Origin: Holothuria scabra
Taxonomy: Eukaryota; Echinodermata; Holothuroidea; Aspidochirotida; Holothuriidae
DNA length: 64,000 nucleotides
Direction of reading: 5' to 3'
NCBI GenBank assembly: GCA_037179385.1
Contig: CM074184.1
Coordinates: 12,604,001-12,668,000, forward strand
Shown here in pieces: positions 38,401-53,400 of the stretch. The notes under the pieces were generated by a model. The model did not search any database. It was not told the origin of the DNA and saw nothing but the letters and a program-made list of their open reading frames with translations. Both the position numbers and the translations under genes were made by a program. Position 1 is the stretch's first letter; each line of letters begins with the position of its first letter.

Positions 38401-41400
38401 GCTTGCTTTACCTAGAATATGCTACATTGAAGTCCTAAATTATTATAGCAGATACCGTGTAGAGGAATACGATTCAAATTTTGAAATTTAGTTGCTGCTT
38501 CAAGACAAGTTTGGGGCGACTGCCTTTGCCCTCTAAGAAAACCCCAATAGGAAATGTTAACATAGAAGACAAAGAAGTTAAAAAAGAGAATGTCATTCCA
38601 GACAACGGTAATTCTCCCACCTGTTACTTCTGGTCCCTTCCATAAAAGTCCTCCTTGTATAAACACCATGTTAGTATATTTCAAAATGTTATATCCTAGT
38701 GGTATGACAGGCTATAACAAATCTGATCATCCCCTGTGTTTAGAGGGAAACATGGTGTCTGCATCATTTGAATTTTCAAACTCTGATGTCGCTCAAAGAG
38801 TAGCCACCAAAGGAGGATATTAATATCCTCAAACAACAACATGTTTGGGGGCAGTATTAAAGTGTCTGCCTTAAACTTTTAAAATAGAAGTGACAGACTA
38901 GAGGTGATGTCTCATTCACAGCCATTTGAAACAATACTGATAATAAGTACCATAAGCTCCATACAAGCAATATTTGCTATACAGGTGTATTCCATAAATT
39001 ATTTGTTTAACTCCATTTAAAGTAGTGCCTTCAGTTATGGCATACTACTGATTGAAGAAATTTCCTTTATGACAATACACTAATTGAAAAATATTGCCCC
39101 CAAAACACTTTCGGGGAGAAATTTATACCAAGTTGTAGAATGGATGTGCTCAACCTAGGAAGCAGGCACTGAAGTCAAAGAAGCAAAATGCTCATTAAAT
39201 GCAGGAATGACAGCACTGGTTTGCTAGGTGATAGTTACGTTTCAAGTATGTTGTTAAACTGGTCAGGTGGTAAGTCAGGTGATTGGGCAGATGGTCAGTC
39301 ACCTTGGGTCAGTTTGCTGAAATGTCTGAGTGTTTGGTCCTCCTAATGCACCTCCTTGAAGTGCAAAGTTATCCCAGTGTGACTGAATGAGAGAGGATTG
39401 CTTTTCTGATACCTTTGGTAATGACAGAAGTATGTGGGTGGGGCCCTTTAAATATTTATCAGGAAAAGTGGGTTATAGTTAAAGGGTAACATGGAAGGCT
39501 TGCAGTACCATTACTATCTGAATGAGTGAAAATTATCCTGGATCCTGGAACTGAAAAGTTTGAAAATAATAGAACAAGCAGTGGTTAGTTGGCAAACCTT
39601 TCAAGTGTTTTGGAAAAGGGAACCTTTTTGGATACTCCTCCATCAAATTGTTACTGTTGATGTTAATAGCTAGAGGAGACTTACCTTCACAAAAGGATCC
39701 AAGCTGGGACTGCATTCAATGTAATAATTTACAAGATCTGCAAATGTTGAAAAAAAGACAATTTTTGTTTGTCAGCTCTTGACAGTAAATTCCCAAAACT
39801 TACCAAGACCACCATATCATGGGGGGTGATATCATCAAGTTAGATGAGGTTTTACCACTATGTTTCCAACCTTTTGCTAAAGTTGGGCTAGCCACGGCAT
39901 TTTTTCCACTTGTGGCTTGTCTTCCCTACTCCATTGATTATGCTGAATGCCAAGCACAATGTCAGTAGGTTCCATTTTTAAAGTCTTTGGTATGACCTGG
40001 CCAGGAGTCCAATTCAAGACCTCCCTGCTACGAGCTGAATGCTCCTGCCACTTGACCATGCAGCTGATATCATCAAAGTGGCTCTACTACCATTATATAG
40101 TGTCTATGAGATCATGAGCTATGCAGGTGGGTCTGATCATCATATCCAAAGGGTCTCTTTTTGAATATACCATTTGAACCATTACTTCAACATTTCAAAT
40201 GAAATCTTTAATCCATTATATCCAACATAGAGGTTGATATTCTGAAAGGTCGTTGTTCCAAACTTCTGATAGGGTGTCACGTTACCAACTTCAGTACAAA
40301 GCATTGAGTGATAGAATTGCACTGACACACCTATTTTAAGGACAGCCATGCTAATTTGTTGCCTTCAACGACTTAAACCATAAAACAGGACCAAATTTGC
40401 TGAGTTAAACCAGAAAGCCAAAAGGCTTAGTGATTCCTTGCAGATGAAATGTAAGGCCTTTTTTCACATTGACATTGCTTTGCAATGTTCTTTAATTAAC
40501 AGGGTTCCATAATGTGCCCACAAAGTACACATGCTAGGCATCCAATCCCCCTTGCCCGCTGTGAACCTTAATGACATTTGACCTCCACCAAAAACTTCTG
40601 GGACCATGTATTCACTATGTGTCATCTACATGACAAGTTACTGGACCCTACAAGTGACCTTTCTTGAAAGGCTATGCAGCAAAGTTTGTCAGGCTTTGAA
40701 CATGCTGACTCCAAATGAACTTTGACCTTTGGGAAAATCAATAGGGATCATCTACTCAATATGACCAATCCACACACTAAATACTGCATGAGCACAGTCA
40801 CATGTACTGTTCTCGAGATATCGTGTTTACAAGGTTTTGACCTTTTGACCTCTTGTGACCCCAAATGACCTTTGATCTCCACCAAAAACTATAGGGATCA
40901 TCTACTCAATATGGCCAACTCACACAACAAATATGAAGTTAGTCACACTTACCCTTCTTGAGATATCGTGTTTACAAGCCAAAGCGTCACATACACACAC
41001 ACACACACACGACATCACCATCGCATACTGTAGATTCTTTGCCTGCCTTCAGCAGGGAATCAAAAATAAAGCAATTTAAACCATAAGGTTTGTTATACCT
41101 TGATAAATGAAAAGGGTATAGCCGTGTATTGACCCTTCTACTTTGTCATATACATTTACAAATAATACAATCAATCATTTCACAACATTTTCATAACGTT
41201 CAAAGGGTAACTACCTACCATATGTCAGTGTCTCCAATCATCACAATACAATACAGCAAAAGTTCAATGTTCTGCTATGATAAGTATTGGGTGTAAGGTT
41301 GCAATTACTTTCACTTTAACAACTAACTCTTTTGCCCCAATCAAAAACAAACATTAGTTCCCAGAATTGTGAGACATTCAAACCTGTTTATTGAAACAAC

Positions 41401-44400
41401 ATGAGACCTAAATGCTAAAATGCACATTTAACTCATCCTAGCACAGGCCTGAGAGGGAGTTGAATATACAATTACAGTATCCCGTATCTGGTTATTTTGT
41501 TTATGTTGGCCAATCTATAATGTTTTGCGTCAATAGGCCATATTTGAGACATGTTCGTTTACAGAAAAACCACATAAAATTTTACCTTAAAGATGCATAA
41601 TGATATAGGTACAATATATTTGCAAGTTATTGAGGTAAATTTAGTAATGTGAAGGATATTAATATTTTGGCAAATGCTTGCATCTCGAATTGTCTTTAGC
41701 CCTGATCAAATGACTTGGGACACCTCATAAACCTGTAGGTTTTTGTTTTTTGTTTTTATCTTGCTTTTGTTTTTTTGCGTGCTCTTCATTTGAGACGCCT
41801 TTCTTCTGGCGGAATTCCATGCATACATTGCTTTTCCTTTACCTTTTTGCTCACCGTACAAACAGCATTGCTTTCAATGGAGGGTTTTACTTTACAGACC
41901 AGTACAGAAAATAGCTCAGATGACTTCAGATCTTTTCCAATCATTTAAGTTTACCTTTATCACGTGCCCTTATTCAAATATGTCTTTCCTATTTCATGAA
42001 ATGACTACGCAAGCATGTTCTTCTTGTAAAGGAGAATTATTGTGTAAATTCAGTAGTCTTAATTTTGTAAGACTCCTGAGATAAAAACGCGGGAAAATGG
42101 TAAACATAAAAGTTCAGTAACCAGCAGGTCGAGATGTAGAGATGCCAATCTAAGCGAACTTAAATCAGTTTCAAAAAATGTACATAAGGTGAAATAACTG
42201 GCTTTCTCGAAAAAGTAATTTTCACTCTTAAAATGTGTCATGCATATGATTCGGCCAAAAATGTCGAGACAAAAAAGAATACCCCACCCACTACTCCACC
42301 CGGCAAATGAACATCATAACATTTTGTACTTTACTCCAAGAACCTGAGAAATTAGTTTACAATGCATCGACTGGCAGCTCTGTCTTCACAACTCTCGTAT
42401 TAACCTGTCCTGCCCTCATTTTGTAGCAAGTCAATCATACCAAATGAACACCCCTCTCCTTACTGCAGCCTCATTCCCCATCCCTTGCGGTACCTCAAGA
42501 CCAAATACAAATTAAACGTTTCAGGCATGTACTTTCAGCATGAATAAGTTTTCTTTAATATTCTTCTTGTCATGGTTTCAATAATTTTATGGTTGTGGGT
42601 GTGGCCCTTAATATTTAAATCACACGTGACAGAAAGATCTGAAACCCCTTCCCCCACAAAAATATTTTTAGAGCCTTTCTTTGGAACCTACAATGCAAAA
42701 TTGACACTCGGCAGTTATTAATCGTGCCCCTCCCCTTTCTCCGTTTTTTGCAGCAAGTGCAATTAAACTTTACTGTCTTCCCATATACTCTCTATGATAG
42801 CCATATGTACCAGAGACAATCCCCGACAAAAGTAAATGAAACAAATCACCTTCCCCGATCCCCCTTTCAATGTTGGCTACAACCTTTCAACTATCAGCTA
42901 GGACACAACATTGAAAGGGGGAAAGGGGGGATTCAAGGGAAGTTTGAGATATGAGTGCATTTTGTTACTGTACCAACCATTTTGTTTCATTTGTTTTGTC
43001 GGGGATTGTGGCTACCTTGTCCAACAGAGGAAGGCAACCTTGATGAAGTGAATTATCTAGAGTATCCTGCAGACTTTAAAAGCAGAAGGTTCTGCTATTG
43101 TGCTTGGTGCTCAACAAAAAGAAAAGAGTAGGGAAAACAAGCCAGTGAGCCATAACTGGAAAAAGGCTGTGACTGGCTCAACTTAAACCCAATTGGTTAG
43201 TAACGCAGCCGTAAAACTCCATTTAACTTCACCTAACCCTTGTATTACATATTTTCAACAAGGTAAAGTGGTTTAAACTTCCATTATTAAATAACTTACA
43301 TCGTAAAGTTCCATACATCGACTGTATAAATACAGGCCTTGAGCTTTAGATTTTCCAGATACAATGCAAATCACACTCTACTCAGGAAATTGAGGAGTGT
43401 GATAGGTGTGCTGTTTTATTTGACTTTGATAGATTGACATGAGCTTCACACTTTATCTAGTCAGAGAACTGCTAATCTAGGTGTGCAAAACATTGAATTC
43501 CTCAAAGTGATTTGAGGCAAGCAATGGTTAGCAAAAGTACTCTCATGCCTCCAAGTTCAAGGCTTGACAATACTTAATGAATGTAGCTTCCTCTCTTATT
43601 CCATTATCCAATTAAGTACAAAATTGAAGTCTAACTAACCTTTAATGTATTAAAAATTCAAAAGTTTCACACCATGAAAAGTTTAAAAGGGAGAGAATGA
43701 CACTTCATCTGCAGCTGAAATCCTGTGAGGTTTCACAACTCACAAAATTCTATTCCCAAAACACCAACAGAGGCTGTTTTGAGTGCATATTTTACCAGCA
43801 CACAGATAAATCATACATACTCCACAAAAAATTTTAATGCTATGTTTTTATTATGAAAGCAAATCTTGTTTTGAGAAAAGGAGGCATGGGGTCATCATTT
43901 CTATTGGAAAAATAGATTTCAACTCGGCAGGGTCATGGTAGGAGTTAACACAGTCAATGCCATTCCAATTAACAAAACTCTTCACAAACAGAATTAGTCG
44001 CACCCAGGAAAGACACATCCAGTAAACAGTTAATGCAATGGGATAGCTGTCAAAAAAACTTTGTAAAAAAAATTGCTGTTCTAATTGGTTGTAAAAAGTG
44101 ATTTCTTAAATATAGAGCTTTTAAAAGGGTTTCAAAGCTGACTTGGTCACTTTTAAGAAATGAAAAACCTTCGCTCTCCCACCTATTGTCTGTAAAAGAA
44201 CTATTTAAATGGTCAGTATTGTTTGGAGTGGTGGTTTGACCTCTTCCTTGGACTTTCAGATATGCATGAATTCACATTGCCTTGATTTATTCTAATGTGA
44301 AGGTCCATGCAGAATTTACTCTAAAGTATTCTACAAAGAGGGTGTACTTGAAACTGTTCCTGCATGATTCATGGTTTCTTTCCATTTGGAACTGATCAAT

Positions 44401-47400
44401 TTTAGGAAGAAATTTAATTGTAGGAGTGGGAGTTTAGTCTTAAAAGATTGTCAAATATGCCATGAATGTGCCGTATAGGCAACTTCACCATGTAGTACAT
44501 CAAGAAAGGTAAAAGGACAACCTTTCAGAGTCATGGTGCCAATAACTCTGGAATGGGGATTGTGTGAATAGGGTTTGAAAATTCCCCCAAACATACTCTA
44601 AACATTTCATACACTTAAACTGAACACTAACCTTCATCCAAGCCATGCTTTGTTCCTTCATGTACTATATAGGGATTTGGATTAAAACATAAGTCACTCA
44701 GTCCCTGCAACAAAAGTGGAAATAATTGTTAGGATTTTAAAAAATTATGTATACTTTGAAGAAGTAAAGTTTCTCTAAGCCTTTTCTCTGACAGCTTCCT
44801 CACCTTCAGGTCTTAATTGGAGGGAAAATGGAGTCCCAGCCAATCTGAATTTAAAGTACCCATCGCACTAATTCATAAAATGGGCTTTTTCAATTGTGTG
44901 ACAATATTTTTGTTACATTAACGAAAAAAAACCCCATCTGTTTTGCCATCTGATTGTGTATTCATTTTCAGTGGTAGCTATTTTAGGGAGATTGCCTTTC
45001 ATTTTATTTTTCAATGGTTTAAATGCCCTGTTCAGTCTTGAACAAGATAGTATGTATCTGCTACACGTATAACTTGCCGCATTCTGAGTTATAACAAATC
45101 TGAAGCTGGCTGCTCACTTGTAAGTGATGCTGCAGTTATTTCAAAGCATGCATGTGAATGTTTGACATTTTAACAGATAATCCACTGTTCTATTCCATCC
45201 TGCTTAATAATGCAACTCATCCCGACATCACCAGATAGACACAAGCCAGAGTTAATTTACTGTGAGTCACACTTGATGGATTCTGTCATTCTGATGAACT
45301 GTAAGAGCGATTCCTTTGCATTTTACAAGATGTCTGCTTGATAACATCTCAAAAACATTAAACTGTAACCAGCTGTGGGGTCTATGTCTCATAATTACAC
45401 TGCAGCGACAAAGCCTGTTAAAGGAACTCGAACCTTTTACACAAAGTTTCTCACTAACTGCATTTAAGAGCTATCAAACTAGAATTATTAGAGTGCATCG
45501 GATGAAACATAACACTTTTAACCCAAACACAGTGTAAAAGATACTAGCTCAACACAAAAAGATGGCATAAAGACGTTGATATAGCTTCAAAAATAACTTG
45601 ACAGGAGCTTTTCTGCAAACCATCAATATTCCTATTTTATGAGTAAAGCAGCTCATTTTGATGACCATATCTTTCACAATGTATTCCTGTGTCCATGTTC
45701 TGAAGCCAAACAAGAATTGTGGGACAGGAAATTTATCCAAACATTACAACTGCCTATAAACATGTCAATGTTAGCATTAAATATCCATTTTGAACTTTAA
45801 AGCTTAAACAGAGAGCCAAACATTGGACAGGCTTTAAATTTGACAAAATCATGGAAAAACAAGGATGAAAAAGTTTTCATCTGAAAATTTGGCCCAACAG
45901 AAACATTGATGTAAAATAACAGGAAAGTGGGCATAAAACACAACAAGATATTACAGGGAAACATGATTTCTCTCACTAAATAATTAATCAATAATTAATG
46001 CATTATGTCACTGCACTTTTTATCAATTATAACCCGCAAATTATAGTAACGAGGGAAAAAACTATAAAGAGGACCACCAGGGTTTACAAAAGATGACCTA
46101 TGACCTTTCATTTATTTTTCACATTTGTTCTCTTTTACAAATACGTTGAATATTAACAACTAAAACATGTTGCACTGTACCAACACCATGACTGACAAGA
46201 ACTTTGATCCTTACAGGATCACTTGCAGTACTGTCCTTTAAAAATTGCTTGTCATTTCTATGAAATTCTTACAACATTACCTCATCAAAATCCCTGTGTG
46301 TGCAAGTATTCAGAAAGATTTCTTACATGAAGACTCATTACCCCGGAGCATTTTTCATTCAAAGAAAGCGACATTCTCCACTCATGACTGCAGTATGCTT
46401 TGATAAGCATCAAATTCAAAAGATGCATATCATACAAGACATACATACCACCCAGGATTCCACCAAAAAAGAAAAGGGGGAATTTATAACTGCTGAACTC
46501 CAAGTCTAAATTAATGTTGTCCTAGGCTTACGTTACAAGTGGGTTCATAGGGACAAAGCTTGCTTCAAGGCCCCTGTAAGATGCAATTTAAGGGTTTTTA
46601 AAGGCCATTTATTTCTACAAGTTCAAACATGGCTACAAAAAGTCCTTTACATGAAGTAAGGAACCAAAATATTGACAATTTTCTAATTTTATGGAAATAA
46701 AAAGGGGGGGGTTCCCACCTTCTTCTTAAAAGGGAGGGGTGGATAATTAATTCCCTCTTTCCACCCGTCTTTAGGAAAACCTGAGCCCACAGTATAAGCT
46801 TACCAGGATTACATACTGTAGATAAACTAGATGAATGTCTGCACTTGGACTGGTAAAAACCTTACAGCAGTTCTTCTTGGGAAACAGGCATACCTATGAC
46901 ATAACTATTTGCAGCTTAATGACCACACATATGACTTTTGATATCTGACTGTTACTGTGGGTAAACTAAGGGGGCTACATACTGTATCTAAATAGTATGT
47001 TAGGAGGGGCAATGTAGACATGATCCTTCCTTCTGACTAGGACAGATAACTAGGTTCCAAACTGTTTCAAACATGATTGATTCACCTTGATGTCAGGTAC
47101 AGGGGACAAAACTACAGCAGGGATGTCAGCCCCCTCCTGATTAGTTCTTCCGGCTACGGACCTAATTGAACATAATTTCATTCTCACATTAGAGGTTGCT
47201 GTTCCCAAATTCTGTCAACAATTGGTAAATATGCCCCAGGAATAAAGCAAGTTTATATAAAGCCAATTAACTTTACAGCTTGATACACCCTGAAATCAAG
47301 TAACTTTCCCTTATTCCTTTCTACCAAAGTCTTAATTTCACATGAAAGGATAACCCAACCAAACAAGACACCACTTCAAAAACAAACACGTCTTTACAAA

Positions 47401-50400
47401 CCCATGAATAAACCAGCAGACTATAAGCTCTCAGCTTTCCAGTGATACTGTAGTCTAAAGAATGCATTTGATAGAGAACTACAACCTTTTTTTTAGTTGA
47501 TTTAGCGATTATGAGAAATGACAAGAATTATTACTTGGTATCAATTCAAAATCAACATCTCTATCTTCTTCCTGAGTTATACATGGAATGCTTCAACAAT
47601 CTGTCCATGTTGAAATGGTGTGAACCAACTTGCCATTTAAGAGGTAATGTACTTTCCTGACAAGTTTAATCATTTATCTGAAAACCTGGTAAGGGTTTAC
47701 AAATCAAATTTATTGGATGTTCATCACATTTTGAATGATGCTGCAGGAACAGGAAGCAGGAGGGACTAGTCTGTTTATCTTTAAAGGTATTGAGCAATTG
47801 TGAACTTAATTTAACATGATGAACAATAGATCTATGATTAAATGCTTAGTATTTGAGCAATTGCAAAACAAGGAGTCATAAATAGGAGTTCATAATTTAA
47901 CAGTTGTGGTGATGAATGGTTATCCATACTTGCTAGGAAAACTGGCAGAGGAAAAAGCTACATCCTCCTATGTTTATGGAGATGTTTCAAAACAATTTAA
48001 ACTTGAAAGATGAATACAGAAAGGGATATAACCTCGAAAATGTTTTAAGTTGACAAGGGCTGACAAAATGTAACTTACAACAGCAACAAAAAGTTCAGCG
48101 CCAGTCGTAATCCAGACTAAAGTGAAAGCAATTATGAGTAGAATACAGCCTCTGTGAACAAAAAATAGGAAAAACAAAAGGCTGGATAATGGATTATATG
48201 GATACAAATTGTTAAATACTTCATAATGGATGATGTGACAACACTGTACGGTTCACTTTGATGTATGAAACTTGAACGTAGAACAGCTTACACACAGTGA
48301 AAAGGCACATGGTAATACAATTTGCTGGGCAAAATGATGTCACTCAGACTTTAATTTTAGATGATTCATTGAAATAATTCTTTTCTGGAATGTGATGATT
48401 TTGGATTAAATTGTTACAATTACATAAAATACTCAACTTTGTGGTATCCAATATTCTACCAGCAAAATATGAAAGTTATTTGTTTATGAGAAAGAAAGAT
48501 TTTTTAGGCTACCATTACATTTCATTCAAAGATATAAAAGTATAAAACAATGCTTTGTACATTTTGAAAAAAAGTATATCCTGCAAAAAACAACCAGAAT
48601 GCTGATTCTTGGATCACTTGCATAACAAAGAATTCATATCTAGACAATGCCAAGCACAGACAGTGACAGACAGATCAGGGCCATGCTGGATTACTGCAAA
48701 ATGAAATACTACACTGATATGTGCTATTGATAGAATATGATGAGATATAATTAACCCTTCATCTTTGACTTATAACAAACCTGGGATGACCTTTAACCTC
48801 CATGATACACTTTCAGTTCTTTAACTTTGTGTGGGGTGATCTAGGAGCAGGTACAAAATCCCTCACTGTTATCTCGTTTTCAGTTATCATTTTATTAAGT
48901 TTTGTGAAGTTTTCTCAATTTTATGTCCAGTCACATCAAATGACCTTTGACCCCATCAAAATGAAAGTGATCTTGCATTAAATGTGTGGCATCTACACTT
49001 AAAAGCATAATGTTTGTCACGGCTACATTTCTTGAAATATCATGTCTAAAGTGTTGCATAACTGGAGTTCCAATGACTTCAAATGACCTTTGAACTCCAT
49101 ACAATCATGTATAAATCCTGTGTGACTGAGTCCTAAAGTTAAGCAAAGGTCAAATGTCATCTAGAGACACAACAAGTTAAACTGAAAATGTATAATGTAC
49201 TTCACAAAATTCAATAGTGAATGTTATGATCTTTTATGCTTCCCCTGTTATATATTAACTTACACAGCTCAGCACCCATGAACACCATTTTCTTCAATTG
49301 GCAGGAAATCATGAAACAGACTTTAAGATTGTTTGAAAACTGACTCTACTCACAGAATGATTCCACCACGAATTAATTTTCCCGTACAGAAGATGACATA
49401 TAAACAAAGGATAAGATCCAAGAGCAACAAGCCGATGAAGATGCACCATCTGAAAGAGATTAAGTCAAGAGTAAAAACTTGTCATTCTTGTAAAATTAAA
49501 ACTGCATAAAGGGGCTCACTGTGTTAAAATCAATAACTTGATGAGAGTATAAAAGGGTCTCTTCTAACATGTCAATGCTTATACCATAGTTTGCATAATA
49601 AGTCAAATTCCATATCCCATAGTTGTGGAAAAGGTTAATATTTTGAATTTGTGGTTGTCCTGACTTGTGTAACCTTTTTAGGTGTAATTTGAAAAGTATC
49701 TGAACATGAATTTTGGAAAACTAAATAAAGCCCTTATGAATTCACTCATAAAACTGTGATTTGTATGTAGCATATGGGAATTGTCTAAGTTTGACCATTT
49801 GGGATTGGTATGTGAAGAATACTCAACAGGTTTAGAAAAATCTGCAGACTACAGTATCCTATATCCTCTATCCTGTAGACCAGGCTTCCTCAATTAAATT
49901 TTCTGAAGCACCATATTGCTAAATGTTACTGATATAATGCACCACTGATCGTCTTCGTGGGGGAGGGGTATAAGGGGAGGGGGTAAAAGTTTTTTCATTT
50001 CAGAAGGGGCTTACATGAAAAATGGTGCAAGGTTTGTTCAATTTGCCTGGCGAAAATTTTTCACAAACTTTGCAATTTTTGCCGACTCAATGTTACTGGT
50101 GAATTGACAAGGCACAAACTCTACTAAATGTAAACAGTGATGGTGTTTTTACTCTCTTGTTAAAACAAATAGGACGTTTTTTTTATCCTTGTCGGTATGT
50201 GACGACAGTCTGTGGGAAGTATCAGATTATATTTACAGTACCTAGTTTTGAGACAGAACAATTTTTGTCAAAAAAGTTATGAAAAAGTACAAGTTTTCAA
50301 TATTCTCCCACAGGGTTCTAGCCAGGAAAAATGTCAAACTGGGTGGGAGAACCGACATTGCATCATTCTCACATGATGTTGGCCATATCTCAAGATATAA

Positions 50401-53400
50401 ATGACACTGTCTGTGGCCAGTTTCATGATTTCTGGTTATTCCCAATATCAGTTTAATCATTCAATTGAATGTTATGTGTGTGACACTGTGTAGCCTATGC
50501 TAAGAGTATGAGTGTGATGAAATTCAAACTGGGCAGTGAGATTCAAACTGGGTGGTGAAATTTCAAACTGGGTGCCGACTTAAAAAAGTAAATTCAAACT
50601 GGGTGCAGCACCCAGTTCGAAAGGCCTGGCTAGAACCCTGTCCCACTTCCAACCACGTCAAGCGCCACAAGTGGTGTGTGTGCCGCTGTTTGAGGAAGCC
50701 TGGTGTAGACTATTCTGTTTCATGAATGGCTCTTGAAAAATACGGCAGAGACATACTCTACTGTAGCTAGAAATAACTGACTTGGGGGGGGGGGGTTAGA
50801 GCACATTTAGAGAGAGCCAAATCCAAGTTGCAACTGATATTTTAACACATATTAAACAATAAATATTTTCTTTTTTTTGGGAGGGGGGGCTGTGGAAGTT
50901 TGGGGTCCCACCAGGATGCCCTGTGGCCACACAACTGAATAATGAATAATACTGTACCTTTTCTTCCTTCTAATGAAATTTACTAAGGAATTCTTGATTT
51001 ACCTTAAATTAGCAATACTGAAGTCCTTAAATATCATGAAAGATACTTGGGAAGAGAAATCATTGTGAGATTTAGCTCTTGTTTCAAAATAAGTTTGAGG
51101 AAAATGCTGTAGCCCTTTAACAGAAAACATTCACAATGCTTCTGTTGGTACCACCCATCTGTTGGCAATGTTTACTCTATGGCTGCGGCAGATGTCCTAA
51201 TATTTTATAAGTGACTGGAATTTGAACCCTTATTGTCTGAGTTACAGCTAATGTATGTGAAGCAGAGAGTTTGCCACCATGGGATCTGAAGAATGTACAT
51301 AAAATATTAACATACCACATTAACATATCACCCAAACAGAACCTGGATATCATAGATATTACAGACTTCATACAAGATAAATTTACAGTGCAATTGTTCT
51401 ACGATGTATGCTTTTTATGGGTAGGAACAGTATCAGATGATGTCTCATCCTTAATTTTCATTTGATTGTAAAATTTATACTTTATTATGAATATAATGAC
51501 ATTTAAAAGTATAATAAACATGTAGATTACTACCTGCATCTAACATTAAGTCTTTCAAAAATAATTCGTAACTGCTTTGGAATAGACTCTCTAACATATG
51601 GCAGATTCACGTTTCATAACAAAACCAGGAAATGGCAGTTTTGTTTTGAACAGTTAATTCAGCTTGACCTGGATTCCAAGGGAACATGTTTGCAAACAAT
51701 ACAAAGGAATAGCAAATCAAAAATACCACAGTCTATGGCAGGGATTACATATATGTGAATAGAAGTGGAGGGGCAATGCTGACGATGGCAAAATGGAATC
51801 TGACATCAGTTTAGTAACTTTTGGTTAATTCCTGAGATGGAATATTCCCCTCTCTACCCCTCCATACCCCCCCCCCCCCAGCAATGTCCAAATACTGCAT
51901 TTCCTTTGATTGGACTCCAACTGTAGGCTTGTGGTTATAATATATGCCCACAGTTTTTCCTGGATGTCATGACAAGCAACCAAAGAGGAGGACTTTAAGC
52001 CAATTTGACACCAAACATAGCCATATTTGAAACCATATGGCTGGTTTTCACACATCTGTGTTGAGGAGTTGCTAATTTCCACCTGACTAGTACATACTGT
52101 ATACTAACTTTCATGATGTGACTGACTATGTAAATTCAGTACAGTATAAGAGAACATTGTACATGTGAGTTTATAGAATACTGTAGAAAATTCTCATGCA
52201 CAGCAGTGATAACGCTACTGTATGTTCAAACCTGCTATGCTATTTGTTTGATAAACACTTGTTAATGTATAGAGGAAAGCCAGCGCCCCTTTTCAAGCAG
52301 CACTTCATGGCTGCTTTTTCCAGTAATTATATGCTCACACGCAAACACTTGCGGAGTGTTCCCATTAATACTTCACACAGAGTTAGTCTTTTCATACATA
52401 AAGAGGAGCAAAATTAAAAAAGTTATAGAAGACCATGGGGAGAATATAATTATGACTCTGAAGGCATTACAGTATAGTTTAAAAACTGGAAAATTCTGGA
52501 TGCATTTTATTGTGTGAAACAAGCAGTTTCCAGGAAAGGGTAGCATATTAAGGATACTCCATCATGTTCTTTTAACAAAAGTACAAAACACAAAACTTTG
52601 TTGGGGAAGAAGGTCAAACTGCAATATAGCCCATGCATGCTTTTCAAAAGTAACAAATAACAACTTTATTTCTCCCCCAAATTTCTTTTTTCACAGGACC
52701 CATAAAATTGAATATCTTGCATGTAAATGTTGCAAATAGTTACAGTGAATAATCACATAACTTTCAAGACCACAAACAATTAGCACTGTACTCATATATA
52801 GGCAGAGTGCCAAAGTGAGGGGTGACAACAAAAATTACCCTTTTTGAGGCTATTGAGTTGATGCCGATAACTTAATACATACATACATACAAACTTTTAT
52901 AAAGCGCAAATTCCATATGATCAATGCGCTAAGACACCAAGAAAAATAATACCAGCAAAACACAATCAACTAAATAAGTAAGTCATAAGCTGTTTTTTGA
53001 AGAGCGCAACAGATTTGGAATTCCGTATGTGAGGAGGAAGAGAGTTCCATAAACATAGGACCTGCAATGGAAAAGGCCTCCTCACCTACTCGCTTTTTGG
53101 AAGGAGGTATGAGGAGTAGGGCCCCGTCCATTGCAGACCTAGTAACAGGACCAGATAAAGGTGCGGTTTTCCTTTGGAGCATATTAGAGAGATAGGCAGG
53201 AGCCAAATCATTCAAACATTTGTAAACATATAAACAAACTTTAAATTGGATTCTTTCGCGAATAGGTAACCAGTGAAGGGCACGTAGAAGAGGTTTGGGG
53301 CTATCTAATCTACCTGCTGAGAAAATAAACTTAGCACAACGATTTTGCAAGGATTGGAGGCGATTAAGGTCCTTTGATGAAGCACCATATAAAAGGACAT

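Noticed and set aside
40980..41012. CA-repeat considered as the start of a CRISPR-like or satellite array.
   Set aside because: A plain dinucleotide microsatellite within the DR1 repeat module; no spacers.
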